18,115 nt of DNA from Thermoplasmata archaeon (GTDB taxonomy: Archaea; Thermoplasmatota; Thermoplasmata; Lutacidiplasmatales; UBA184): the NCBI GenBank assembly GCA_030040755.1, contig JASHTC010000149.1:1-18115 (forward strand), read 5' to 3'. Below, one piece after another: positions 1-6,076 of the stretch. Every line of letters begins with the position of its first letter. Position 1 is the first letter of the stretch. The translations under genes and the position numbers were made by a program. Below the pieces are notes generated by a model, which ran no database searches, had not been told where the DNA came from, and worked only from the letters and a program-made list of their open reading frames with translations.

Positions 1-503
1 TCAAATCGGGCGACATCGAGTCCGTTCGGAATGAACCGAGGTGAGAACTGCCGGAAGGTCTCCGCGAGCGCAGGGGAGTTGACCACCAATTGCGTGCCTT
101 GAAGCAGGCCCGCCAGCCCGAACTTGGCGACGGTCTGAGCCGCGGGTCCGTACCGCCAGCCCATCTCCACCACGGGGTCCATCCCGAAGAGCACGGCGCG
201 GGGGTAGGCCCGCGCGAGGTACGCGGCCGGCAGCCCGAAATAGACGTCGAACACCTGGACGATATCCCAACCCCCGTGCTCGGCCCGAATGGCCGACCGG
301 AGCTCCGCGATCCCCTGCGGCATCCGCAGGGTGCCAACGACTCGAATCCCTTCGCCCTGGAGCAGCTCCTGGTGAGGTCCCCCCCCTCGCAAACAGAGGA
401 AGACGCCGTCCACCGTCTTCCTCAACTCACGAAAGATCCGAAGCGTCTGGAACGCCTGTCCTCCTCCTTTGTCGAGATGCGAACCGACGAACAGGACCCG
501 CAT
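1..503 (-). CDS. GT4-type glycosyltransferase, N-terminal part (runs off left edge)
   Basis: Reading the minus strand from the ATG at 503 gives 167 codons with no stop to the window edge. The protein opens with a Rossmann-type strand and glycine-rich loop (MRVLFVGSHLDKGGGQ, residues 1-16), as expected for the acceptor-side domain of GT-B glycosyltransferases. It reaches the interdomain signature FIPNGLDVARF (residues 157-167), the usual N-P-N-G-[VL]-D-x-x-R-F type linker of GT4 enzymes. The nucleotide-sugar-binding domain lies outside the window. Family knowledge: these enzymes move a sugar from a nucleotide donor onto a glycan or lipid at the inner face of the membrane. A GalE-like epimerase lies upstream on the same strand, suggesting an exopolysaccharide or glycoprotein locus. 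Substrate cannot be told. The ATG at 503 is chosen because a TATA-like stretch lies about 35 bp upstream. Confidence 0.85.
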   Translation of the reverse strand, partial: MRVLFVGSHLDKGGGQAFQTLRIFRELRKTVDGVFLCLRGGGPHQELLQGEGIRVVGTLRMPQGIAELRSAIRAEHGGWDIVQVFDVYFGLPAAYLARAYPRAVLFGMDPVVEMGWRYGPAAQTVAKFGLAGLLQGTQLVVNSPALAETFRQFSPRFIPNGLDVARF

Positions 504-536
504 TTCCGCTTCCGCTCGCTAGCATGGTGGGCCGTA

Positions 537-549
537 AGATAGCCTATCT
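537..549 (-). promoter_or_regulatory. Putative promoter with 13-bp inverted repeat
   Basis: AGATAG-C-CTATCT is a perfect 6-bp inverted repeat. On the minus strand it overlaps a TATA-like stretch (CTATCTTAC) about 35 bp upstream of the glycosyltransferase ATG at 503, fitting a start of transcription near 511. It may be a core promoter or a regulator site; short A/T-rich repeats also arise by chance. Confidence 0.35.
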
Positions 550-801
550 CTCCGAATCGGTCCTGTCTCCGACCCTTCTACGTCGCGCGCCCCCGAACCG
601 GACCGGGACACGCACTTGTCGGGCGAAGCGCCGCAGCGACGCCGGGCGGTTCTCGGGACTCCGGTGGGGAGGGCGGGGAGGATGGTGGAAGAGGCGGGAG
701 CGCCCGCGGCACCCGGACGTTCACGCCACTCGGTCATCCACCCCTCCTGGGAGGCCACTCCTCGGCCCGCCCGCCCCAACGTACCGACTCGGCCCGCCGT
801 C
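550..801. other. Gene-free stretch between epimerase and glycosyltransferase
   Basis: The gap between the stop of the epimerase (802) and the start of the glycosyltransferase (503), both on the minus strand, is 298 bp. Apart from the promoter at 537-549 I see no convincing reading frame, tRNA-like T-loop or repeat. The open frames that exist encode Arg/Pro/Gly-rich, low-hydrophobicity strings typical of shadows in GC-rich DNA. Confidence 0.5.
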
Positions 802-1683
802 CTACCGCGTCGTCCCGCCTCGTTCCGCTGCCAGGACCAGTTCTAGACCAGAGCTCAGCCCGACCCGTGGCACCCAACCGGGGAGCACGTTCGGGGGAGA
901 GGTATCGGCCCAGTTGATAGAGAAGTCACCGATCCGGGGTCCCTCGAACGAGAACTCCGCCTCAGGGCGACCCATCAGGTTCGCGATCTTCGACGCGAGC
1001 GCTTGAATGGTCACGGTCTCGCCTCGACCGAGGTTGAAGGTGCCGGGATGTCGTTCGTCGAGCGCCCGGACGAACGCCTCGACCACATCGCTGACGTAGA
1101 CGAAATCCCGGGACTCTCGACCCGTTCCCTGCATGCGGATCGACGCCCCACCCTCCCGGAGCTTTCGGATGGTGTCCGGGATCACGTAGGTCCGGTCGCA
1201 CCGAGGGCCGTAGACATTGAAGAGCCGGAAGACGGTCGCCTCAGGGTCGAAGCCTCGGACGATTGCCTCTCCGATGGCCTTCGAGTGACCGTACAGGCTC
1301 GTCGGACGGACCGGCTCGGTAGTAGGAGTGGGGAGTTCCTTTGGGGAGCCGTAGACGGCTGCGGTCGAAGCGAAGACGATCCGAGTTCGATGCTCGTTCG
1401 CCAAGCGGCTGAGCAGCCAAGTGCCCCGGACATTCTGAGAAAAACAGGCGTCGGGGTGGCGCTCGCACTCGGGTACGGATGCAAGTGCCGCCAGATGGAC
1501 CACCACGCTCGGGCGGCTCTGACCGAACACCCTGGAAAGCGCTCGCTCGTCGGTGATATCGACCCGCTCGGAGACCTCCGGGGCGGCGAGGTCGGCATTG
1601 ACCACCGTATCTCCCCGCGCCCGGAGGGTCTCCACCAGGTGGCCGCCGATGAACCCGGATCCGCCCGTCACAAGGATGTCCAT
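802..1683 (-). CDS. NAD-dependent epimerase/dehydratase, UDP-glucose 4-epimerase-like
   Basis: A 293-residue extended short-chain dehydrogenase. It begins with the NAD-binding loop TGGSGFIGGH (residues 6-15; GxxGxxG), has an acidic strand end near residue 31 (NADL), the structural motif HLAALAS (63-69), catalytic Ser/Thr in ASTAAVYG (105-112) and the YxxxK pair YGHSK (Y131, K135). FRLFNVYGPR (152-161) and the RDFVYVSDVV segment near 215 are also typical of GalE-like epimerases. Family role: NAD-dependent interconversion of nucleotide sugars in the cytoplasm, feeding glycosyltransferases. The neighbours on both sides are GT4 enzymes, so a surface-glycan role is likely. Length is slightly short for GalE (about 310-340), closer to archaeal homologues. 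Exact substrate (UDP-Glc, UDP-GlcNAc or other) cannot be read. ATG 1683 has a TATA-like box about 42 bp upstream. Confidence 0.88.
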   Translation of the reverse strand: MDILVTGGSGFIGGHLVETLRARGDTVVNADLAAPEVSERVDITDERALSRVFGQSRPSVVVHLAALASVPECERHPDACFSQNVRGTWLLSRLANEHRTRIVFASTAAVYGSPKELPTPTTEPVRPTSLYGHSKAIGEAIVRGFDPEATVFRLFNVYGPRCDRTYVIPDTIRKLREGGASIRMQGTGRESRDFVYVSDVVEAFVRALDERHPGTFNLGRGETVTIQALASKIANLMGRPEAEFSFEGPRIGDFSINWADTSPPNVLPGWVPRVGLSSGLELVLAAERGGTTR

Positions 1684-1720
1684 CAGGGGTTCTCTCGCCG
1701 ATGCCAGAGCGCTGCCCGTG

Positions 1721-1730
1721 TAAAAGTATT
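1721..1730 (-). promoter_or_regulatory. TATA-like box for the epimerase gene
   Basis: On the minus strand AATACTTTTACA is an A/T island in GC-rich surroundings, centred about 42 bp before the ATG at 1683. That would put transcription start near 1698 and leave a leader of about 15 nt. It lies in the 150-bp divergent gap shared with the plus-strand glycosyltransferase. Confidence 0.45.
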
Positions 1731-1770
1731 CAGGGCGCGCCGAGGGACCGGTCGTAGAACTACCCGACAG

Positions 1771-1778
1771 GTTTTAAT
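1771..1778 (+). promoter_or_regulatory. TATA-like box for the plus-strand glycosyltransferase
   Basis: GTTTTAAT stands out in GC-rich DNA. Transcription would start near 1800, giving a leader of about 34 nt to the preferred GTG start at 1834, or a leaderless message if the TTG at 1801 were used. Confidence 0.5.
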
Positions 1779-1833
1779 CCTCAGGGCTCGGGAGTACGGA
1801 TTGGAGAATCAAGGCTCCGGGGCCGGCGGTACG

Positions 1834-3042
1834 GTGTTGCGAGTATGCCTGTTGGCTCCAGAGTTCCTTCCCAATCGGGGGGGCGTGGGAACCTATTCCG
1901 TAGAGCTGGCCAAGGAGCTCTCTCGGCGGGTCGAGCTGACGATCCTCACCCTCACCCGCACGGACCGGGGTCGCAGCTATAACCGCCAGGAGATGGAGGA
2001 CGCCCTGGATCATCAGGCCACGATCTACCCCATCGCGGAGGCCGGCGACGGGTTCGTCTACAATGCGAGATTCCAGTACGCGGTGCTCAGGGACCTTCCC
2101 CGGCGATGCCGGAGCGAGCGATTCGACCTGATCCATACCCAGCATGCCCACATGCCGGATCTGCTCTCCGGCCTCCTCGGCCACCAGCCTCCGCTCGTGA
2201 GGACGGTCCATAGCACGATTCGGGGACAACGGGACGCGATCCGGGTCTTGCAGGGACTGGGCGAGGAGGTGGACCGCACCGAACGCTGGGAGATCGGCCT
2301 CGAGCCGCTGCTTCGATTGACGGAACGAAGCGTGCTTCGTCGTCCCGGCCCGCTGATCGCCGTGTCCGACTGGACGCGGCAGCAGCTGCTGGATGACGGG
2401 TTGCCCGACGACCGGATCCGGGTCATCCATAACGGCGTGGACACCCAACGGTTCCGACCCGAGGCCGCCGCGGGGCTGCCCGAACCCTTCCGCTCCGAAC
2501 GGCCCCGGGTGCTCCTTCCCGGCCGCCTCACGCTCTTGAAGGGAGGAGCCGTCGCGTTGGCCGCTATCCCTTCCGTCGTGGCCGCGGTCCCCGACGTCGA
2601 GTTTGCGTTCACGGGAGGGACCACGAAGCAGATGCTCGAGCTGCTGAGTCCGGGACGGCTCCCCTGGGACCATCTTCGCCTCCTGGGTACGATCGAGTAC
2701 GAGCAGTTGCCCAGCGTCATCGCCTCCTCCGATGTGATCATGCTCCCGACGTTCTACGACAACTGTCCATTCGCGGTCCTCGAGGGGATGGCGTCGGGGG
2801 TGCCGGTCGTCGCCTCTAGCTTCGGAGGCATTCCCGAAGCGATCCACTCCGGAGCCAACGGCCTCCTCGTTCCCACCGGGGACGCCCACGCACTCTCCCA
2901 GGCGTTGGTCCGCCTGCTCACGGACGCCCCAGAACGCCGCCGGCTGGGGGCCAACGCGCGGCGGACGATGACCGAGCAGTTCGGTTGGAACACGGTGGTC
3001 GACCAGACGATGTCCGTGTACACCGAGGCCCTCGCATCCTGA
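1834..3042 (+). CDS. GT4-family glycosyltransferase
   Basis: A 402-residue GT-B fold glycosyltransferase. The N-terminal domain opens VLRVCLLAPEFLPNRGGVGTY (first residue read as Met), with the glycine-rich GGVGTY loop of retaining GT4 enzymes. RVIHNGVDTQRF is the interdomain linker. The C-terminal domain carries RPRVLLPGRLTLLKG and a donor-binding stretch D309-x7-E317 followed by GMASGVPVVAS and GGIPEAI. The usual first Glu of the EX7E motif is Asp here, a conservative change seen in some GT4 members. Family role: transfer of a sugar from a nucleotide donor to a growing glycan on the cytoplasmic membrane face. It is divergent from the epimerase. The start is uncertain: the frame is open far upstream, antisense to the epimerase, but GTG 1834 gives the classic N-terminus; TTG 1801 is the alternative. 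Substrate unknown. Confidence 0.88.
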   Translation: MLRVCLLAPEFLPNRGGVGTYSVELAKELSRRVELTILTLTRTDRGRSYNRQEMEDALDHQATIYPIAEAGDGFVYNARFQYAVLRDLPRRCRSERFDLIHTQHAHMPDLLSGLLGHQPPLVRTVHSTIRGQRDAIRVLQGLGEEVDRTERWEIGLEPLLRLTERSVLRRPGPLIAVSDWTRQQLLDDGLPDDRIRVIHNGVDTQRFRPEAAAGLPEPFRSERPRVLLPGRLTLLKGGAVALAAIPSVVAAVPDVEFAFTGGTTKQMLELLSPGRLPWDHLRLLGTIEYEQLPSVIASSDVIMLPTFYDNCPFAVLEGMASGVPVVASSFGGIPEAIHSGANGLLVPTGDAHALSQALVRLLTDAPERRRLGANARRTMTEQFGWNTVVDQTMSVYTEALAS

Positions 3043-3049
3043 GGGTGAC

Positions 3050-3069
3050 CCGCCGGACCACCCCGGCGG
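3050..3069 (+). terminator. GC-rich hairpin after the glycosyltransferase
   Basis: CCGCCGG-ACCACC-CCGGCGG is a perfect 7-bp stem with a 6-nt loop, starting 8 nt after the stop codon. There is no T-run, so it may act in 3'-end protection rather than as a classical terminator. The rest of the 3043-3295 gap shows no gene or RNA I recognise. Confidence 0.35.
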
Positions 3070-3295
3070 CTCGGCGGCCCCGGTACCGCGGGAACCTCTC
3101 CCGCTCCGCCCACCCAGGGCCTGGATACGAGGTGCGGGGGCGCTCCCTCTGGCCCGGACCGTGGGCGACGGGCTACCGATTACGGAGCGCGAAGGGCCCC
3201 ACTTCCCGAGCGTACGCGCAGGGAACCCGAGCCGCCTGCCTCTCGGGCCTCCCCAGCCAACGCGAACCCAGCTAGCCTAATGTCTCCGGGGGTCG

Positions 3296-3805
3296 GTGCT
3301 GCTCCTGGTGAGCGTCACCGGCGGTCCCCCGGTCTCGGAGCTCGTCGTGCAGACGAGTCACCGCTTCTCGTGTCCCGCGAGCAAGGTCTGGCCGCTGCTC
3401 TGCGATTCGCGAACGGAGGGGCGGACCTCGCTCCTGTTTCTGTTGGGCGTCCCCCAACCTCTCCAGTGCCGTCTACCCGATGGTCATGGCGAAGTGGGAG
3501 CCGAGCGGGAGTGTCAGTCCGACCGGGGGACGGTCCACCAACGGATCCTCGAGTGGCTTCCGGAGCAGCGTCTCTCCTTTCGGATGGAAGAGACGACCTT
3601 GCCCATCCGAGGGTTCGTCGACGACATGGTGGATACGATCGAGCTCCTCCCGGTCCATGGCGCGCTGCAGGTGACTCGCACCACCTCGATCCGGGTGAGC
3701 GGTCAGTTCCGGTTCTTCCGGAGGTGGCTGCTCTACCTGGGGGTAAAGCAGGTTCACCACTACGTCTTCCGCAGCTGGGCGCGGCTGGCGAGTTCCGTCC
3801 GTTAG
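3296..3805 (+). CDS. SRPBCC-fold (polyketide cyclase/START-like) protein
   Basis: About 169 residues from the GTG at 3296. The pattern VVQTSHRFSCPASKVWPLLCD is the opening beta strand and first helix of the SRPBCC (helix-grip) fold, followed by alternating strands (QRILEWLPEQRLSFRMEE, then TIELLPVHGALQVTRTTSI) and a long C-terminal helix. This fold binds hydrophobic ligands or lipids, and the family also includes aromatase/cyclases. No signal peptide is visible. It converges on the Rieske gene, and a second SRPBCC protein lies just beyond that. The two stop codons overlap: TTAG at 3802-3805 is TAA on minus and TAG on plus. The start is uncertain; GTG at 3308 or 3347 would also keep the fold. 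Ligand unknown. Confidence 0.7.
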   Translation: MLLLVSVTGGPPVSELVVQTSHRFSCPASKVWPLLCDSRTEGRTSLLFLLGVPQPLQCRLPDGHGEVGAERECQSDRGTVHQRILEWLPEQRLSFRMEETTLPIRGFVDDMVDTIELLPVHGALQVTRTTSIRVSGQFRFFRRWLLYLGVKQVHHYVFRSWARLASSVR

Positions 3806-4128
3806 AGCGGCTCGAGGGCCAACGAGTCCCCATCCTGTCGGACCCGATACGCCGGCTCGGGGGTCTGCGCCGGTCCGCGAACCACCGCACCGGACTCCAG
3901 GTCGAACACCGACCCGTGGAGGGGACACGCTACGGTGGTCCCCTCGACCCGGCCCCTTTCGAGGGGACCTCCGACGTGGGTGCATCGGGCTCCGATCGCG
4001 AAGAGCTTCCCATCCCGGTTGAAGATCGCGACCGGCGTCGTCCCCGCCTGAACCCGGATCGCCTGCCCCGGGGCCGGGGGTTTGACCCCGGGCAGAGGAA
4101 TGGCGGGGCCCGTCACGTCGACCCACAC
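3802..4128 (-). CDS. Rieske-type [2Fe-2S] ferredoxin
   Basis: A 108-residue protein with both Rieske cluster-binding boxes: C49-T-H51 (GARCTHVGGPL) and C68-P-L-H71-G (ACPLHGSVFD), spaced as in soluble Rieske ferredoxins. The chain consists of the Rieske domain alone, with no catalytic oxygenase domain and no membrane anchor. Family role: one-electron carrier, often for non-heme oxygenases. No oxygenase or reductase partner is seen here. The GTG at 4128 is chosen because GAGGGG sits 7 nt upstream. The TTG at 4146 is the alternative and would suit a leaderless message from the TATA-like box at 4171-4178. The frame is open further upstream, but that part would overlap the promoter of the next gene. 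The SRPBCC genes on both sides suggest a shared function, which is inference only. Confidence 0.87.
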   Translation of the reverse strand: MWVDVTGPAIPLPGVKPPAPGQAIRVQAGTTPVAIFNRDGKLFAIGARCTHVGGPLERGRVEGTTVACPLHGSVFDLESGAVVRGPAQTPEPAYRVRQDGDSLALEPL

Positions 4129-4170
4129 CGGATAGCCCCTCTTCAACTTGCTCCCCGGCGGGGACGGCCG

Positions 4171-4178
4171 CTTAAATT
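4171..4178. promoter_or_regulatory. Shared TATA-like box between Rieske and SRPBCC genes
   Basis: CTTAAATTC reads as a TATA-like box on both strands (minus: GAATTTAAG). It is about 40 bp before the plus ATG at 4214 and about 46 bp (28 bp) before the minus GTG 4128 (TTG 4146). It is the only A/T island in the 85-bp divergent gap, so one box probably serves both genes. Confidence 0.5.
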
Positions 4179-4213
4179 CGGGGATCGCTTCGGTCCGCCC
4201 GGAGGGTGCTGCG

Positions 4214-4681
4214 ATGCCCGTGACCTCGCTCCGGTTTGAATTCCGACAGCCGTTCCCCGTCCCAGCGAAGGCGGCGTACGCCTGGTGCACCGACTTTCGG
4301 TCCACGGATGGGGGGCTCTTCGAGCAGAAGTGGCGGCGCGCGGTCCAACGTCTGTCGGCGGACGCCCTGATCCTGCGGGATACGACCTATCCCGACGGCC
4401 GGGTCCGGCTCATCCAGCGACTGGTGCGCCTCAACCCGAAGGAGCTGTCCTGGACCAACACGCACCTCTCGGGGCCGTTCCGCCACTCGCAGTACTGGTA
4501 TCGGATCGTCCCGGATGGCCCGCGCCGATCCCATCTGGAGTTCACCGGGATGCGGCTGGTGCGAACCCGAAAGGCTCTCCCCCCGGCCGAGAGGGCCCGC
4601 CTCACCGAGGAGGAGCGGCGGGGCGACTCGACGCTCTGGCGACGCCGACTCGCTCCCGCTCTCGAGCGCGACGTGGCGTGA
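4214..4681 (+). CDS. SRPBCC-fold (polyketide cyclase/START-like) protein
   Basis: A 155-residue protein starting at ATG 4214, with GGAGG at 4201-4205, 8 nt upstream. The sequence FEFRQPFPVPAKAAYAWCTD resembles the first strand and helix of the SRPBCC fold (compare the P-A-x-x-V/A-W/Y pattern of the gene at 3296). Then come strands rich in aromatic and charged residues (LSWTNTHLSGPF, QYWYRIVPDGPRRSHLEFTG), and a basic C-terminal helix. No membrane segment or signal peptide. Likely binds a hydrophobic small molecule or lipid in the cytoplasm; the ligand is unknown. It is divergent from the Rieske gene, with which it may share a promoter, and convergent with the GAPDH gene. Confidence 0.68.
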   Translation: MPVTSLRFEFRQPFPVPAKAAYAWCTDFRSTDGGLFEQKWRRAVQRLSADALILRDTTYPDGRVRLIQRLVRLNPKELSWTNTHLSGPFRHSQYWYRIVPDGPRRSHLEFTGMRLVRTRKALPPAERARLTEEERRGDSTLWRRRLAPALERDVA

Positions 4682-4685
4682 GTCG

Positions 4686-4718
4686 CTCCGGCGGTCCGGC
4701 CCGAAGCCGGGGCCGGAG
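4686..4718. terminator. Two-part GC-rich hairpin in convergent gap
   Basis: CTCCGGC (4686-4692) pairs with GCCGGAG (4712-4718), and inside it CCGGC (4696-4700) pairs with GCCGG (4706-4710) around a CCGAA loop: 12 bp in all with one small internal loop. It fills the 47-bp gap between the SRPBCC stop and the GAPDH stop and could mark the 3' end in both directions. No T-run. Confidence 0.4.
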
Positions 4719-4728
4719 TGGCTCCCCC

Positions 4729-5796
4729 TCAGGCCGCCGCCGCGGGTACCGCGGCGGCCGGTGCGAGCGCAACGGGTCGGGGTATTCCCAGGGACCGATC
4801 GGTCATCTCGATCGAGGACGCCGCATCGGGCGCGAGGCCGAGCATCGCCCGGATCGCGTCGATGGTCTCCGGGACCACGATGGACTCCTGGTGGATCGCC
4901 TGGAAAAAGTAGAGCTGCGCTCCCACCAGGTGGATCCCGTGTTCCCAGAGGATGTTCTCCGGAACGTCGGGCCGGCCGTTTAGGACGCGGTCGCGACCGT
5001 ATTCCATCACTTGCGGTGTCCCGCTCACGCGGTCCCCTTCCCGGAAGAGGTGGAACCGGGGCGACGCACGGAACCGGTCGATGACTTCCCGGATCGAAGC
5101 GGGAGGGCGGGAGAGACGTACTTGATTGGAGTGGACATGCATCAGGGTCGTCGAGACGCTCAGGGCCGTCGTCGTGATCGAGAGGCCGGGGATGACCGTC
5201 TGCACGTCCGGTCCCTGGTGAGACGGTACCTTGAACGACGGAAGGATTCCATCGATCGGTCCCTTGGCGACCTCCGCGGGGTCGGCGGCCCGCCGGATCA
5301 GGGTGGCCTCCCAGTGGTCGACCCCGAAGGCCGGGAGCAGCACGGAGGCGGCTCGGCAGATCGCCGTGGTGTTGCAGGAAACGACCCGCACCTGCTTCTT
5401 TCCACGTGCCGCGTCGAAATTTGCGAGCGCCGAGAACGAGATGGTCGCCACGTCCGCCTTCTCGCCGCCCTGGAAGATGCACGGAATCCCGGCGTCCTGG
5501 TAGACCTTCGCATTCACCTTTCCGATGCTCTCCGGGGAACAGTCGACGATGACGTCCGACGCGTGGATCAGGTCGGCCAAGTGCCCCGCGACGTCCAGGT
5601 CCTCGCTCCGGAACTGTTCCGGGGTCCCGGTCCCGGTGACGAACACCGGGTACCCCTTCGCCCGAGCGGTCCGAATCTCGAAATTTGGACGGATGTCCGC
5701 TATTCCGGCCAGCTTCATGTCCGGCTGCCGGACGACCGCATCGGCCACGCGCTTCCCGATAGTCCCATAGCCATTCACTGCCACACGGACGGTCAT
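4729..5796 (-). CDS. gap: Archaeal type II glyceraldehyde-3-phosphate dehydrogenase
   Basis: A 355-residue protein with the archaeal GAPDH start VRVAVNGYGTIGKRVADAV (residues 3-21), the nucleotide-binding loop. The active-site segment is SCNTTAICR (140-148) with catalytic Cys141. VDCSPE (85-90) and FQGGEK (108-113) are also typical of the archaeal family. Role: reversible oxidation and phosphorylation of glyceraldehyde 3-phosphate to 1,3-bisphosphoglycerate with NAD(P). In archaea this enzyme often works mainly in gluconeogenesis. Length fits the family (about 335-345) plus an Ala-rich C-terminal tail (VALAPAAAVPAAAA). ATG 5796 follows an AGGA-containing leader of about 14 nt. It is divergent from alpha-glucan phosphorylase, which links triose-phosphate metabolism to glycogen. 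Confidence 0.95.
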   Translation of the reverse strand: MTVRVAVNGYGTIGKRVADAVVRQPDMKLAGIADIRPNFEIRTARAKGYPVFVTGTGTPEQFRSEDLDVAGHLADLIHASDVIVDCSPESIGKVNAKVYQDAGIPCIFQGGEKADVATISFSALANFDAARGKKQVRVVSCNTTAICRAASVLLPAFGVDHWEATLIRRAADPAEVAKGPIDGILPSFKVPSHQGPDVQTVIPGLSITTTALSVSTTLMHVHSNQVRLSRPPASIREVIDRFRASPRFHLFREGDRVSGTPQVMEYGRDRVLNGRPDVPENILWEHGIHLVGAQLYFFQAIHQESIVVPETIDAIRAMLGLAPDAASSIEMTDRSLGIPRPVALAPAAAVPAAAA

Positions 5797-5828
5797 CGTT
5801 CCTGCCTCTTTCCCCTCGGGAGGCCCCC

Positions 5829-5845
5829 CGTACCAAATAAGTACG
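5829..5845 (-). promoter_or_regulatory. TATA-like box for GAPDH, inside an inverted repeat
   Basis: On the minus strand CTTATTTGG (5833-5841) is a TATA-like box about 41 bp upstream of the GAPDH ATG, giving a leader of about 14 nt. It is flanked by CGTAC (5829-5833) and GTACG (5841-5845), a 5-bp inverted repeat enclosing the box, so a symmetric regulator bound here would block the promoter. Confidence 0.5.
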
Positions 5846-6076
5846 TCCAACCCCCGACGGCCCCCTGGCGCCTCCGAGCCAGCGATCGGACGGGGCCATG
5901 CTGGATTCCGTCGGGGAGTCGGTTCCCCGTCCGTGCGGGCGGTCGAACTTGATGCGCCGACATGATAATGTACGGTCCGTCCGGTCCCCCACTCGCCCAC
6001 CCGACGCCGTGACCCCGGTGGTTACGCCGCTGGCCGGCGGCCCACGGGGCAGGTGGCTCGGGGGGAAGAAGGACCT

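Noticed and set aside
1003..1800. Long open plus-strand frame running into the glycosyltransferase gene
   Set aside because: It is antisense to the epimerase, whose catalytic motifs are complete. The translated string is Arg/Asp/Gly-rich without motifs, and the classic GT4 N-terminus begins only at 1834.
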